From: Magnetococcales bacterium
GTDB taxonomy: Bacteria > Pseudomonadota > Magnetococcia > Magnetococcales > UBA8363
DNA length: 64,000 nt
NCBI GenBank assembly: GCA_015228815.1
Contig: JADGCV010000007.1
Span: forward strand, 65,583 to 129,582
Direction: 5' to 3'
The notes under the pieces were generated by a model, which saw nothing but the letters and a program-made list of their open reading frames with translations, searched no databases and was not told where the DNA came from. Below, one piece after another: positions 23,205-32,908 of this stretch. A program made the translations under genes and the position numbers. Within the stretch, counting starts at the first letter, position 1. The number at the start of each line of letters is the position of its first letter.

Positions 23205-23624
23205 ATGCTGTTACAACCCAGAAAGACCAAATACAGGAAGGCCCACAAGGGAAGGGTTCATGGACTGGCCTATAAATGTTCGGAGTTGAACTTTGGACAG
23301 TATGGTCTTAAGGCCCTGACGGCAGGCCGTCTGACGGCACGGCAGATCGAGGCGGGTCGGCGGGCGATGACACGGCATATCAAGAGGGGCGGAAGAATCT
23401 GGATTCGAATGTTTCCCAACATTCCCGTCTCGAAGAAGCCAGCCGAGGTACGCCAGGGGAAAGGCAAGGGCAACCCGGAATTCTGGATTGCCCGGATCAA
23501 GGCGGGACGAATTCTCTATGAGATGGAAGGGGTGACCGAGGCGCTGGCTCTGGAGGCCATGTCCCGGGCTGCGGCCAAGCTGCCGGTTCCCACCAAATTT
23601 GTCGTTCGCGGGAGGATCAGCTGA
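23205..23624 (+). CDS. rplP: 50S ribosomal protein L16
   Basis: A 139-residue protein near the A-site tRNA elbow ([20 protein letters not shown]). The segment [20 protein letters not shown] with the functional Arg is intact. The stop overlaps the rpmC start by one base (TGATG). Confidence 0.97.
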   Translation: MLLQPRKTKYRKAHKGRVHGLAYKCSELNFGQYGLKALTAGRLTARQIEAGRRAMTRHIKRGGRIWIRMFPNIPVSKKPAEVRQGKGKGNPEFWIARIKAGRILYEMEGVTEALALEAMSRAAAKLPVPTKFVVRGRIS

Positions 23625-23830
23625 TGAAGGCATCCGAGTTGCGTCAACTGGGTCCTGAAGAGATTGGAAACAAGTTGCAGGGGCTGTACAAGGAAGCGTT
23701 CAATCTTCGCTTTCGCCATGCCACGGCACAATTGGAAAACTCTTCCGAAATCAAGAAAGTGCGTCGTAATATCGCCCGGATCAAAACAATCGTCGCCGAA
23801 ACGAAACGGGCCGAGGTCAAGGAGAATTAG
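23624..23830 (+). CDS. rpmC: 50S ribosomal protein L29
   Basis: A 68-residue helical hairpin protein near the tunnel exit ([36 protein letters not shown]). It shares one base with the rplP stop, so coupled translation is likely, and rpsQ starts 2 nt after it. Confidence 0.95.
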   Translation: MKASELRQLGPEEIGNKLQGLYKEAFNLRFRHATAQLENSSEIKKVRRNIARIKTIVAETKRAEVKEN

Positions 23831-23832
23831 GC

Positions 23833-24072
23833 ATGCCACCACGGGTTCTTCAGGGGGTTGTTGTCAGTGACAAGATGGACAAGACTGTCGTGGTCCTGGT
23901 GGAAAGGCGTGTACGGCATCCGTTATACGGCAAGATTGTGCGCCGCTCCAAGAAGTACAAGGCGCACGATCCAGAGAATAAATGTGCCATCGGGGACGTC
24001 GTCAGGATCCGTGAATGCCCGCCGGTGAGCAAGGACAAGCATTGGACGGTGATTGAGGAGGCGGTGGCATGA
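23833..24072 (+). CDS. rpsQ: 30S ribosomal protein S17
   Basis: A 79-residue OB-fold primary 16S-binding protein. Conserved [38 protein letters not shown] and [13 protein letters not shown] segments are present. Its TGA overlaps the rplN ATG (ATGA). Confidence 0.96.
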   Translation: MPPRVLQGVVVSDKMDKTVVVLVERRVRHPLYGKIVRRSKKYKAHDPENKCAIGDVVRIRECPPVSKDKHWTVIEEAVA

Positions 24073-24437
24073 TTCAAGTACAGACGATGCTGGACGTCGC
24101 CGACAATTCAGGCGCCAAGAAAGTCCAATGCATCAAGGTTCTGGGCGGATCGAAAAGGCGATATGCACGGGTGGGCGATGTCATCACCGTGGCGATCAAA
24201 TCGGCGATCCCTCGCGGGAAGGTGCAAAAGGGAGAAGTTGCGCAGGCTGTGGTGGTGCGCACCAAGAAGGCGATCATTCGTGAGGATGGCAGCTATATCC
24301 GATTTGATACCAATGCCGCGGTGTTGATCAACAAGCAGGGTGAACCGATTGGGACACGCATTTTTGGTCCGGTGACGCGCGAACTGAGAAGCAAGAACTA
24401 CATGAAAATCGTTTCCCTGGCACCCGAGGTTCTGTAG
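24069..24437 (+). CDS. rplN: 50S ribosomal protein L14
   Basis: A 122-residue interface protein ([19 protein letters not shown]). Conserved [14 protein letters not shown] and [13 protein letters not shown] are present. It starts inside the rpsQ stop and is followed by rplX after 39 nt. Confidence 0.97.
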   Translation: MIQVQTMLDVADNSGAKKVQCIKVLGGSKRRYARVGDVITVAIKSAIPRGKVQKGEVAQAVVVRTKKAIIREDGSYIRFDTNAAVLINKQGEPIGTRIFGPVTRELRSKNYMKIVSLAPEVL

Positions 24438-24476
24438 TGGATGCCGCTTGTCATGAAGGAATGAAGGTGAACATTG

Positions 24477-24800
24477 ATGAAGAACCAATTCAAGACCCGA
24501 TTGAAAAAGGGTGATCAGGTAATCGTCCTTACCGGAAAGGACAAGGGCAAGCGGGGGCAAATTCTTCAGGTTCTTCCAAAGAAGGAATCGGTCCTGGTCG
24601 AAAAGGTCAACATGATCAAGCGACACACCAAGGCGGACAAGACCAGTGGTGGAGGGATTGTCGAGAAGGAAGCCCCGATTCATTGTTCCAATGTTCAGTA
24701 CTTCGATCCGATTGCCGGCAGGGGATCGGGAATCCGTATGAAGACCTTGGAAGATGGAAAGCGGATCCGGATTTCCAAAAAGTCGGGTGAAGCAGTCTAG
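24477..24800 (+). CDS. rplX: 50S ribosomal protein L24
   Basis: A 107-residue assembly-initiator protein with an N-terminal KOW motif (KKGDQVIVLTGKDKGKRG). ATG 24477 is preferred over the in-frame TTG at 24474 because it sits 7 nt from AAGGTG. NMIKRHTKADKTSGGGIVEKE is the family segment. Confidence 0.95.
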   Translation: MKNQFKTRLKKGDQVIVLTGKDKGKRGQILQVLPKKESVLVEKVNMIKRHTKADKTSGGGIVEKEAPIHCSNVQYFDPIAGRGSGIRMKTLEDGKRIRISKKSGEAV

Positions 24801-24857
24801 GCTGGTTGACCAGCAGTTCGCGCTGAATGGCGCAAATTTTCGCCGGGAAAGTGAACC

Positions 24858-25397
24858 ATGGCAAGGTTGAAGGAACATTACCAAAAGAAGGTTGTCGCTG
24901 CCCTGATCAAGGAGTTCGGCTACAAGAACCCCATGCAGGTTCCAAGGATCGAAAAGATTGTCCTGAACATGGGTGTTGGCGAGGCGATTGCCGATCGAAA
25001 CGCTTTGAATGGAGCGGTGAGCGACATGACTGCCATCGCCGGGCAAAAGCCGGTGATCACCCATGCGAAGCGATCGGTCGCAGGTTTTAAACTTCGTGAG
25101 GGACAGCCGATCGGATGTCGGGTGACCCTGAGATCGGAACGGATGTACGAATTTCTCGACCGTCTGATCAACATGGCTCTGCCACGGGTTCGTGACTTCC
25201 GTGGCGTATCGGGAAAATCGTTCGATGGCAGGGGCAACTTTGCCATGGGGGTCAAGGAACAGATCATTTTTCCCGAGATTGATTATGACAAGGTGGATGC
25301 GGTACGGGGCATGGATGTCGTCATCGTGACCTCGGCAAAGACCGACGCGGAGGCGAAAGCTCTGCTTCGCGGATTCAACATGCCGTTTGTGAATTGA
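24858..25397 (+). CDS. rplE: 50S ribosomal protein L5
   Basis: A 179-residue 5S rRNA-binding protein. Conserved [31 protein letters not shown] and the family C terminus ([20 protein letters not shown]) are present. The ribosome binding site (GGGAAAGTGAA) is weak. Confidence 0.97.
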   Translation: MARLKEHYQKKVVAALIKEFGYKNPMQVPRIEKIVLNMGVGEAIADRNALNGAVSDMTAIAGQKPVITHAKRSVAGFKLREGQPIGCRVTLRSERMYEFLDRLINMALPRVRDFRGVSGKSFDGRGNFAMGVKEQIIFPEIDYDKVDAVRGMDVVIVTSAKTDAEAKALLRGFNMPFVN

Positions 25398-25418
25398 CTG
25401 TTAGGAAGCAGAAGTCCC

Positions 25419-25604
25419 ATGGCCAAGAAATCAATGGTGGAAAAGTGGAAACGCAAGCCCAAATTCGCGGTGCGGGCCTATAATCGGTGTGCCCGTTGCG
25501 GTCGGTCTCGCGGTTATTATCGGAAATTCTCATTGTGTCGCCTGTGCCTGAGGTCCATGGCATCGCGAGGGGAAGTGCCCGGAGTCATCAAGGCTTCCTG
25601 GTAG
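25419..25604 (+). CDS. rpsN: 30S ribosomal protein S14, short zinc-binding type
   Basis: A 61-residue 30S head protein with CARCG and CRLCL pairs that bind zinc, and the C-terminal [17 protein letters not shown]. This is the short C+ form; alpha-, beta- and gammaproteobacteria usually have the 101-residue form without cysteines. It is in its normal place between rplE and rpsH. Confidence 0.96.
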   Translation: MAKKSMVEKWKRKPKFAVRAYNRCARCGRSRGYYRKFSLCRLCLRSMASRGEVPGVIKASW

Positions 25605-25672
25605 GATCTGCCTGTCGCCTTGACGTGCGTTTTTGTTTGGAACCATAATTAATTGCATTGGAGTGGCAATCG

Positions 25673-26071
25673 ATGGGAATGACCGACCCAGTCAGTGATA
25701 TGTTGACACGAATCCGTAATGCCCAGATGGCGGGCAAGAAGTTCGTGGATATACCCAGATCCCGGATCAAGGTCAGGATTGGCGAGATACTGGCTGCGGA
25801 GGGGTATGTTGGCGCAGTTGAGGAAATGGGGCCGGAAGGTGATGGACGGAGTTTTCGTCTTCTTCTCAAGTATCATCTTGGCAGGCCGGTGATCGAAGAG
25901 ATCAAAAGAATCTCCCGCCCAGGTAGAAGGCACTATGTTCGTCATGATAAACTTCCGCGGGTCTATCAGGGACTCGGGGTGGCCATCGTATCGACCAGCA
26001 AAGGTGTCATGACCAGCAAGGAAGCGGGAAAGCAGGGGATCGGTGGTGAGCTCCTTTGTACCGTTTTTTGA
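25673..26071 (+). CDS. rpsH: 30S ribosomal protein S8
   Basis: A 132-residue primary 16S-binding protein and, in other bacteria, repressor of the spc operon. ATG 25673 is 9 nt after GGAG; a TTG at 25658 and an ATG at 25679 are alternatives. TDPVSDMLTRIRNAQMAGKK and the C-terminal STSKGVMTSKEAGKQGIGGE are typical. Confidence 0.96.
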   Translation: MGMTDPVSDMLTRIRNAQMAGKKFVDIPRSRIKVRIGEILAAEGYVGAVEEMGPEGDGRSFRLLLKYHLGRPVIEEIKRISRPGRRHYVRHDKLPRVYQGLGVAIVSTSKGVMTSKEAGKQGIGGELLCTVF

Positions 26072-26094
26072 TGTAACGGAAGGATTCGATTGCG

Positions 26095-26628
26095 ATGTCC
26101 AGAATTGGAAAGAAACCGGTACCGGTCCCCAATGGGGTTGAAGTGAAGATTTCGAATTGCAGTGTCGAGGTCAAGGGAAAACTTGGAACGTTGAAGCAGG
26201 ACTTTTCTCCCTTGATTGAAATTCGACACGAGGGGGGTGAACTCTTGCTTAATCTTCGGGGCAAGGATAAAAAAGCGGACGCATTGTGGGGATTGACGCG
26301 ATCGCTCCTCTTCAACATGGTTCGCGGTGTATCGGAAGGATTTACCAAGGTATTGGAGATTCAGGGGGTTGGCTATCGCGCTGCGGTTGGTGGAGGGGCG
26401 ATTCAGCTGAGCCTTGGGTTTTCGCATCCGGTTGAAATGGCGCTTCCTGAGGGTGTCAACGCCAAGGTTGAAAAAAATACCGTGATCACCTTTACCGGCA
26501 TTGACAAGCAGCAGCTTGGTCAGGTTTGCGCTGAAATACGGGAATTGCGCCCTCCTGAGCCGTACAAGGGTAAAGGGATCCGCTACCTTGGGGAACACAT
26601 TCTTCGCAAGGAAGGCAAGAAAAAGTAA
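26095..26628 (+). CDS. rplF: 50S ribosomal protein L6
   Basis: A 177-residue protein near the sarcin-ricin loop (MSRIGKKPVPVPNGVEVKI). The C-terminal signature RPPEPYKGKGIRYLGEHILR is present. GGAAGGA precedes the ATG. Confidence 0.97.
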   Translation: MSRIGKKPVPVPNGVEVKISNCSVEVKGKLGTLKQDFSPLIEIRHEGGELLLNLRGKDKKADALWGLTRSLLFNMVRGVSEGFTKVLEIQGVGYRAAVGGGAIQLSLGFSHPVEMALPEGVNAKVEKNTVITFTGIDKQQLGQVCAEIRELRPPEPYKGKGIRYLGEHILRKEGKKK

Positions 26629-26649
26629 TAACCTGAAGAGGGTACATCG

Positions 26650-27015
26650 ATGGCAAAGGATCGGCATCAGGCCAGGTGGAAGCGTGGACGGAGAATTCGC
26701 AACAGGATCAGCCATGTTCGCAAGGACCGGTTCAGGTTGTCCGTGTTTCGCAGTTCGACAAATATCTACGCTCAGATCATTGATGACACCAAGGGTCAGA
26801 CCTTGGTTGCCGCTTCGACTCTTGAGAAGGGTGTTCGTGAGGGGTTGAAGAGCAGTGGCAATATCGAGGCTGCAATCGCGGTGGGAAAAGTCCTTGCTGG
26901 AAAGGCGATGGAGGCCAACATCAAGCGGGTTGTGTTTGATCGCGGTGGGTATCTTTATCATGGAAGGGTCAAGGCGCTTGCGGATGCGGCAAGAGAAGCT
27001 GGCCTCGAATTTTAG
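26650..27015 (+). CDS. rplR: 50S ribosomal protein L18
   Basis: A 121-residue 5S rRNA-binding protein with an arginine-rich N terminus ([20 protein letters not shown]) and a C-terminal [20 protein letters not shown]. It is followed by a 117-nt gap before rpsE in which I see no gene. Confidence 0.97.
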   Translation: MAKDRHQARWKRGRRIRNRISHVRKDRFRLSVFRSSTNIYAQIIDDTKGQTLVAASTLEKGVREGLKSSGNIEAAIAVGKVLAGKAMEANIKRVVFDRGGYLYHGRVKALADAAREAGLEF

Positions 27016-27132
27016 GACATGCGGTCGCCCGTTGGGATTGCAATGGCCGGACCTGAGATGATCGCTTCAAGGAAAGTTTAGAAACAATGGCTTCTGGATT
27101 GCCTGGGATACTGTAATTGATTAGGAGAAAAA

Positions 27133-27660
27133 ATGTCGAAACCCCGCCGGGCCTCAGCAGAGGAAAAAGTTGAGAACAGGCCAAGTGATGACCTGATTGA
27201 AAAGTTGGTCGCCATCAAACGGACTGCGAAGGTTGTGAAAGGCGGAAGCCGGTTTAATTTTTCCGCCATCGTGGTTGTCGGGGATGGAAATGGCAAGGTA
27301 GGGTATGGGCTGGGAAAAGCCAAGGAAGTTCCGGAGTCGATCCGCAAGGCGACGGAACAGGCGCGGAAAAATATGAAGAAGGTGGCGATCAAGGACGGTC
27401 GAACCCTGTTTCATGAAATTCAGGGGCGCTATGGTGCGGGTCGCGTTGTTGTCCGCCCGGCTGCCCAGGGGACTGGAATCATTGCCGGTGGGGCCATGAG
27501 GCCGATCTTTGAAGCGGTAGGGGTCACGGATGTCCTGGCCAAGTCGCTCGGGACTTCCAATCCACACAACTTGATTAAGGCGACCTTTGACGCTCTTGAG
27601 GCGATCAAGTCGCCGGCCATGATACTTGCCAAGCGTGGATTGTCTGGCGACGCACTGTAA
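27133..27660 (+). CDS. rpsE: 30S ribosomal protein S5
   Basis: A 175-residue fidelity and mRNA-helicase protein. The RNA-binding [20 protein letters not shown] and the C-terminal [15 protein letters not shown]-like segment ([19 protein letters not shown]) are intact. TTAGGAG lies 8 nt before the ATG. Confidence 0.97.
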   Translation: MSKPRRASAEEKVENRPSDDLIEKLVAIKRTAKVVKGGSRFNFSAIVVVGDGNGKVGYGLGKAKEVPESIRKATEQARKNMKKVAIKDGRTLFHEIQGRYGAGRVVVRPAAQGTGIIAGGAMRPIFEAVGVTDVLAKSLGTSNPHNLIKATFDALEAIKSPAMILAKRGLSGDAL

Positions 27661-27678
27661 TGGAAAGGGGCTTCGGAG

Positions 27679-27861
27679 ATGTCGGGTACCATCAAGGTTG
27701 AGAAAATCAGATCGGTCATTGGTCGGCCGGAGAAGCATCGGAGAATCATGCTGGCCCTGGGTTTGAGAAAGACTCATCACGTGGCGGAGCTGCCCGACAA
27801 TCCTGCGGTTCGCGGTATGGTCGCCAAGGTGATCCATTTGGTTCGGGTGTTGGAAGAATAG
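27679..27861 (+). CDS. rpmD: 50S ribosomal protein L30
   Basis: A 60-residue protein (IKVEKIRSVIGRPEKHRRIM, LGLRKTHH, then DNPAVRGMVAKVIHLVRV). Length and sequence are typical. It sits between rpsE and rplO. Confidence 0.96.
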   Translation: MSGTIKVEKIRSVIGRPEKHRRIMLALGLRKTHHVAELPDNPAVRGMVAKVIHLVRVLEE

Positions 27862-27876
27862 AGGGTGTGAAAGAAG

Positions 27877-28338
27877 ATGAAACTGAACGAACTTCCTCCC
27901 CGTCAGGCGGACCGGAAACAGGCCAAAAGGGTTGCCCGCGGCCTTGGGTGCGGCACAGGAAAGACAGCGGGCCGAGGCGTCAAGGGTCAGAAAGCGCGAT
28001 CGGGAGGCTACCACAAGATCGGGTTTGAAGGAGGGCAAATGCCCCTTCAGCGCCGCCTGCCCAAAGGTGGATTCAAGAACCCCTTTCGCAAGGAGTACGC
28101 GATTATCAGTATTGGCGATCTTGAAGTTTTTTCCGCCAACGCTGAAATCAGGCTTGCCGATTTACAGGAAAAGGGGTTGGTTCGCAAGAAGATCGGTGAT
28201 GGCATCAAGCTTCTGGCGGATGGTGAATTGACAAAGCCGGTACAGATCTTTGTTCACAAGGCTTCGAGGAGTGCCATTGAGAAGGTCGAGGGAATCGGTG
28301 GCAAGGTTCACTTCATTGGCGGTGAAACGGACAGGTAG
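27877..28338 (+). CDS. rplO: 50S ribosomal protein L15
   Basis: A 153-residue late-assembly protein with the glycine-rich N-terminal extension (RVARGLGCGTGKTAGRGVKG then QKARSGGYHKIGFEGGQMPL). Length is typical. It is followed 9 nt later by secY. Confidence 0.97.
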   Translation: MKLNELPPRQADRKQAKRVARGLGCGTGKTAGRGVKGQKARSGGYHKIGFEGGQMPLQRRLPKGGFKNPFRKEYAIISIGDLEVFSANAEIRLADLQEKGLVRKKIGDGIKLLADGELTKPVQIFVHKASRSAIEKVEGIGGKVHFIGGETDR

Positions 28339-28347
28339 TATCATTTA

Positions 28348-29682
28348 ATGGCTACGACGGACGTTCAGTCACCATTTGCAGGACTTGCCAATCTGGGGCG
28401 GATTCCGGAATTGCGTAAACGGATTGTGTTTACGCTGGGCATGCTCATTGTTTATCGCATCGGCGCGCATGTTCCGACGCCCGGAATTGACCCGAATGCA
28501 TTGGCTGTCTTCTTTTCGCAGCAACAGGGGACGTTGCTGGGAATGTTTAACATGTTTTCGGGTGGGGCTCTTTCCAGGTTGACTGTCTTCGCTCTTGGGA
28601 TCATGCCCTATATTTCCGCCTCCATCATTCTCCAATTGATGACATCGGTGTTTCCAAAGCTGGAAGCGATCAAGAAGGAGGGGGAATCGGGTCGGAGGAA
28701 AATCAACCAGTATACCCGATATGGAACGGTCCTTCTGTCGATCTTTCAGGGGTTTGGGATTGCCTACGGGCTTGAGTCGATGCAGGCTGGCGGAATGAGC
28801 GTCGTTGTCGATCCAGGGTGGTCATTTCGCATGATGACCGTGATCACCTTGACGTCGGGGACTGCTTTTATCATGTGGGTCGGCGAGCAGATTACGTCTC
28901 GGGGTATTGGGAATGGGATTTCACTGATCATCTATGCTGGAATCGTGGCCAATCTGCCTATTGCTCTGGTGCAAACGCTTCAACTGGCTCGTACTGGTGA
29001 TCTGCAACCGTTGTTCGTCCTTTTTTTGCTGGTCATGGCGGTTGCGGTGACGGCGTTCATCATCTTCATGGAGCGTGCTCAAAGGCGGATCACTGTTCAA
29101 TATGCCAGGCGTCAGGTCAGTGGACGAAGGATGGTTGGTGGAGAGAGTTCGCACCTGCCGCTGAAGGTTAATACAGCAGGAGTGATCCCTCCGATTTTTG
29201 CAAGTTCGATTATCCTGTTTCCTGTGACTCTGGCGAACTTTGCGCCATGGGACCAGGTCAAGGTATTGGCTGGATATTTTTCGCCTGGGCAGATTCCATA
29301 CATGCTTATGTATGCAGTCGCGATTTTGTTTTTTTCTTTTTTCTATACGGCGATTGTTTTCAATCCCGAGGAAACGGCGGATAACCTTAGGAAATATGGG
29401 GGGTTTGTTCCAGGGATTCGTCCGGGAGTCAAAACAGCGGAATACCTGGATACGATTTTGACGCGATTGACTCTGATTGGGGCCCTTTATATCGCTGCGG
29501 TTTGTCTGTTGCCTGAGCTGTTGATCGCCAATTACAATGTGCCGTTTTATTTTGGCGGCACATCCATGTTGATTGTCGTTGGCGTCACCATGGATACTGC
29601 GGCACAGATTCAGTCATTTTTGATCAGCCGGCAATATGAAGGGCTTATGAAAAAAGCCCGGATTCGTGGACGTCGCAATTGA
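28348..29682 (+). CDS. secY: Preprotein translocase subunit SecY
   Basis: A 444-residue pore subunit of the Sec channel with ten predicted membrane helices. Conserved segments are [20 protein letters not shown] (helix 2), the loop [10 protein letters not shown] and the cytoplasmic [16 protein letters not shown]. Together with SecE at 2511-2702 it gives the core translocon. It is followed by rpmJ. Confidence 0.98.
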   Translation: MATTDVQSPFAGLANLGRIPELRKRIVFTLGMLIVYRIGAHVPTPGIDPNALAVFFSQQQGTLLGMFNMFSGGALSRLTVFALGIMPYISASIILQLMTSVFPKLEAIKKEGESGRRKINQYTRYGTVLLSIFQGFGIAYGLESMQAGGMSVVVDPGWSFRMMTVITLTSGTAFIMWVGEQITSRGIGNGISLIIYAGIVANLPIALVQTLQLARTGDLQPLFVLFLLVMAVAVTAFIIFMERAQRRITVQYARRQVSGRRMVGGESSHLPLKVNTAGVIPPIFASSIILFPVTLANFAPWDQVKVLAGYFSPGQIPYMLMYAVAILFFSFFYTAIVFNPEETADNLRKYGGFVPGIRPGVKTAEYLDTILTRLTLIGALYIAAVCLLPELLIANYNVPFYFGGTSMLIVVGVTMDTAAQIQSFLISRQYEGLMKKARIRGRRN

Positions 29683-29722
29683 TATTGGAATGCCTTGGGC
29701 ATGAGGCAAAACGGAGGAAGTC

Positions 29723-29839
29723 ATGAAAGTCAGGGCGTCGGTCAAGAAGATTTGCAAGGATTGCAAGATGATCAAACGCAAGGGTGTTCAAAGGATCATT
29801 TGCACCAAAAGTCCCAAGCACAAGCAGCGCCAGGGCTGA
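29723..29839 (+). CDS. rpmJ: 50S ribosomal protein L36
   Basis: A 38-residue protein, [20 protein letters not shown] at the start, with zinc ligands Cys11, Cys14, Cys27 and His33. ACGGAGGAAG precedes the ATG. It lies between secY and rpsM as in many bacteria; no adk, map or infA genes intervene. Confidence 0.96.
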   Translation: MKVRASVKKICKDCKMIKRKGVQRIICTKSPKHKQRQG

Positions 29840-29883
29840 TACCATAATCATTTTTTGATGGAAAATCGTCTGGAGGTTACAAG

Positions 29884-30252
29884 GTGGCTCGTATCGCTGG
29901 TGTCAACATTCCTGTCAATAAACGGCTTGTCGTAGCCCTGACCTATATCTATGGGATCGGCAGAAATGCTGCCGAGGAGATCATGGGCAAGGCTGGGATT
30001 GACATGGCAACCCGGACCAAGGACCTTTCAGAGGCAGAGGTTGCAAGGATTCGTAGTGTGATTGACGAAGGGTATCAGGTCGAGGGTGACTTGCGTCGTC
30101 AGGTAGCGATGAACACCAAACGTCTTATGGATCTTGGGTGTTATCGTGGGCTGAGGCATCGGCGTGGACTTCCCGTCCGTGGTCAGAGGACCCACACGAA
30201 CGCCCGTACAAGAAAGGGACCGCGCAAGGCCATTGCCGGCAAGGTTCGGTAG
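29884..30252 (+). CDS. rpsM: 30S ribosomal protein S13
   Basis: A 122-residue 30S head protein contacting the P-site t[23 protein letters not shown] and the basic C terminus ([20 protein letters not shown]) are typical. The start is GTG at 29884 after GGAGG. It is the first gene of the alpha operon. Confidence 0.97.
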   Translation: MARIAGVNIPVNKRLVVALTYIYGIGRNAAEEIMGKAGIDMATRTKDLSEAEVARIRSVIDEGYQVEGDLRRQVAMNTKRLMDLGCYRGLRHRRGLPVRGQRTHTNARTRKGPRKAIAGKVR

Positions 30253-30362
30253 CATATATTGTTTTCAGTTTCCTGTTTTTCTTGTCATGGGAGATGAGCA
30301 GGGAACAGAAGATCTGTTTTTGAGACCGCAACACGATTGAGGCCAATCAAGAAGGAGATGAC

Positions 30363-30755
30363 ATGGCGAAAGGGCAGAAGACCAAGGGCAAGAAGAAGGA
30401 AAAGAAGAATATTGCTTCAGGCATTGCCTATATTCGGTCAACATTCAACAACACCCTTATCACCATTACGGACAGCGTGGGTAACGTGATCTCTTGGGGA
30501 TCGGCTGGTTCTCAGGGATTCAAGGGGTCACGGAAGTCTACGCCGTTCGCCGCTCAAATGGCCGCTGAGGATGCCGGACGTCGCGCTCAAGAACATGGCA
30601 TGAAAAATTTGGAAGTGCGGCTCAAGGGCCCTGGTTCAGGCCGAGAATCGGCACTCCGCGCTTTGGCAAGCATTGGGTTTGCCATATCATTGGTCCAGGA
30701 TGTGACGCCCATCCCGCATAACGGGTGCAGACCGCCCAAACGCCGTCGTGTTTGA
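30363..30755 (+). CDS. rpsK: 30S ribosomal protein S11
   Basis: A 130-residue platform protein with [20 protein letters not shown] and the C-terminal [30 protein letters not shown] precedes the ATG. A 110-nt gap with a weak stem separates it from rpsM. Confidence 0.97.
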   Translation: MAKGQKTKGKKKEKKNIASGIAYIRSTFNNTLITITDSVGNVISWGSAGSQGFKGSRKSTPFAAQMAAEDAGRRAQEHGMKNLEVRLKGPGSGRESALRALASIGFAISLVQDVTPIPHNGCRPPKRRRV

Positions 30756-30794
30756 TACACATTCAATGCTCTGAGCAGGGGAACAGGAAGAGAC

Positions 30795-31421
30795 ATGTCC
30801 CGATATTTCGGTTCCAAGTGCCGCATGTGCCGGCGCGAAAGCACAAAACTTTTCCTAAAAGGGGAAAAGTGCTTCTCCGATAAGTGTGCCATCGAAAAAA
30901 GAAACTATGCTCCTGGGATGCATGGGCAAAGGCGCAGAAAGATTTCCGATTACGGAATGCATCTCAGGGAGAAACAAAAGATTAAACGCGCCTATGGGCT
31001 GTTGGAATCGCAATTCCGAAACTATTTCATGAAAGCAGAGCGTATGAAGGGGGTTACGGGCGAAAACCTGCTGATTCTCCTTGAGCGCAGGTTGGATAAC
31101 TGTGTTTACCGCCTGGGCTTTTCTGCGTCACGGTCGGAAGCACGGCAGATTGTCACGCATAAACAAATTGTGGTGAACGATAAGGTGGTCAACCTTCCCT
31201 CCTTTTTGGTTCGTCCTGGCGACAAGATTGAAGTTCGTGAAAAGGCCAAGACCCACTTACGCATCAAGGGGGCGGTCGAAACCTCTCACAAGTCACAATC
31301 GGTGCCATGGATGGAGGTTGATGCCGCGACACTGACTGGAAGGTTTGTATCTTATCCTGACCGGTCGGATCTCCCGGCGGAGTACAATGAAAACCTGATT
31401 GTCGAGCTGTATTCCAAATAA
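30795..31421 (+). CDS. rpsD: 30S ribosomal protein S4
   Basis: A 208-residue 16S assembly-initiator with an S4 RNA-binding domain (about residues 98-160). The N-terminal segment holds cysteines (CRMCRR, CFSDKC) as in the zinc-binding form of S4. LEWRLDNCVYRLGF-like core (LERRLDNCVYRLGFSASRSE) is present. It is the known repressor of the alpha operon in other bacteria. Confidence 0.97.
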   Translation: MSRYFGSKCRMCRRESTKLFLKGEKCFSDKCAIEKRNYAPGMHGQRRRKISDYGMHLREKQKIKRAYGLLESQFRNYFMKAERMKGVTGENLLILLERRLDNCVYRLGFSASRSEARQIVTHKQIVVNDKVVNLPSFLVRPGDKIEVREKAKTHLRIKGAVETSHKSQSVPWMEVDAATLTGRFVSYPDRSDLPAEYNENLIVELYSK

Positions 31422-31442
31422 ATAACCCGCTGGAGGCGCTGG

Positions 31443-32465
31443 ATGTATCGGAATTGGACGGAGCTGATAAAGCCTCGGAAGGTGGAACTGGTCAGTGAAG
31501 GCGATGCACAACGCAAGGCGACCCTTGTCGCCGAGCCGCTTGAGCGTGGTTTTGGTACGACGCTTGGAAATGCCCTGCGGCGGGTACTTCTTTCTTCACT
31601 TCAGGGGGCGGCAGTCTCTTCGGTACGGATCGAAGGTGTTTTGCACGAGTTCTCAAGCATTCCTGGTGTCATGGAAGATGTCACCGAGATCATTCTTAAT
31701 TTGAAGGAACTCGCGATCCGCGTCAACGGCTCTGGAACCAAGAGAATGAGGCTTTTCGCCGACAAGGAGGGAATTGTTACCGCGGGAATGATCGAAACGG
31801 GTGCCGATATTGATATTTTGAACCCGAAGCATCATATCGCAACTCTGAACAAGAGTGGCCGTCTGGATATGACCATGACGGTTACAACCGGGAAGGGGTA
31901 TGTCCGGGCGGCACAGGGGGGCGATGATGATTCGCCTTCCCCTATTGGTGAAATTCCCATGGATTGTAGTTATAATCCAGTCAAAAAAGTTTCGTACAAG
32001 GTCGAGAATGCTCGTGTCGGGCAACAAACGGACCATGACAAGCTGATTATTGACATTGAAACCAATGGGGTCGTTTCGCCTGAGGATGCCTTGGCGCTGG
32101 CGGCCAAGATCTTGCAAGATCAGTTGAGCTTGTTTATCAATTTCGACGACGTTCCCATGCATGAAGCTGGTGACGCAGAGTCGGGACCAAGATGGAATCC
32201 TCATCTTTTCCGCAAGGTTGACGAGCTTGAATTGTCGGTGCGGTCCGCCAACTGTCTCAAAAACGATGACATTGTCTATATCGGGGATCTGGTCCAGAAA
32301 ACCGAGGCCGAGATGCTCAAGACTCCTAATTTTGGCAGGAAATCCTTGAATGAAATCAAGGAAGTCTTGGAGGAAATGAATCTGAGTCTGGGGATGCATC
32401 TGGAGAACTGGCCACCAGAAAATATCGAGGAACTGGCCAAGCAGTTCGAAGAAGAAAATTTTTAG
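31443..32465 (+). CDS. rpoA: DNA-directed RNA polymerase subunit alpha
   Basis: A 340-residue assembly subunit. The N-terminal dimerisation domain contains [20 protein letters not shown], and the C-terminal domain contains [20 protein letters not shown] and [12 protein letters not shown], the UP-element and activator-binding surface. Order rpsD-rpoA-rplQ is standard. Confidence 0.98.
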   Translation: MYRNWTELIKPRKVELVSEGDAQRKATLVAEPLERGFGTTLGNALRRVLLSSLQGAAVSSVRIEGVLHEFSSIPGVMEDVTEIILNLKELAIRVNGSGTKRMRLFADKEGIVTAGMIETGADIDILNPKHHIATLNKSGRLDMTMTVTTGKGYVRAAQGGDDDSPSPIGEIPMDCSYNPVKKVSYKVENARVGQQTDHDKLIIDIETNGVVSPEDALALAAKILQDQLSLFINFDDVPMHEAGDAESGPRWNPHLFRKVDELELSVRSANCLKNDDIVYIGDLVQKTEAEMLKTPNFGRKSLNEIKEVLEEMNLSLGMHLENWPPENIEELAKQFEEENF

Positions 32466-32480
32466 CCGGGGAACAGGTCC

Positions 32481-32858
32481 ATGAGACATCGAAAGAGTGG
32501 CCGCAAACTGGGGCGTGAGACGAGTCATCGAAAGGCTATGATAAGCAATCTGGCGATCAGTCTGTTTCGGCATGAGCGTATCGAAACGACTGTGACCCGG
32601 GCCAAGGAGTTGCGGATATTTGCTGAACGGATGGTAACCCTTGGAAAAACGGGCAGTCTTCATGCCCGCCGGCGTGCTCTGGGATTTCTCAGGGACAAGG
32701 ATGTCGTTCACAAGCTTTTTGCTGATATCGCTGTCAGAAACGCGAGCAGGAATGGTGGATATACGCGAATCATCAAGACCAGAAATCGATACGGAGACTG
32801 TGCTCCGATGTCATTTATCGAGTTGGTCGAGAAAGTTGCTGTGGCTCAAGATTCCTAG
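32481..32858 (+). CDS. rplQ: 50S ribosomal protein L17
   Basis: A 125-residue protein ([20 protein letters not shown]). It is the last gene of the alpha operon and of the long forward block. A strong terminator follows 25 nt after the stop. Confidence 0.97.
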   Translation: MRHRKSGRKLGRETSHRKAMISNLAISLFRHERIETTVTRAKELRIFAERMVTLGKTGSLHARRRALGFLRDKDVVHKLFADIAVRNASRNGGYTRIIKTRNRYGDCAPMSFIELVEKVAVAQDS

Positions 32859-32883
32859 GGAAGACAACCACTTCCTCCAATCG

Positions 32884-32908
32884 ACCGGCCATTGGCCGGT
32901 TTTTTTTT
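32884..32908 (+). terminator. Intrinsic terminator after rplQ
   Basis: ACCGGCC (32884-32890) and GGCCGGT (32894-32900) form a stem with a 3-nt loop, followed by eight T residues. The T-run reaches the stop codon of the convergent kinase gene at 32907. Confidence 0.93.
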
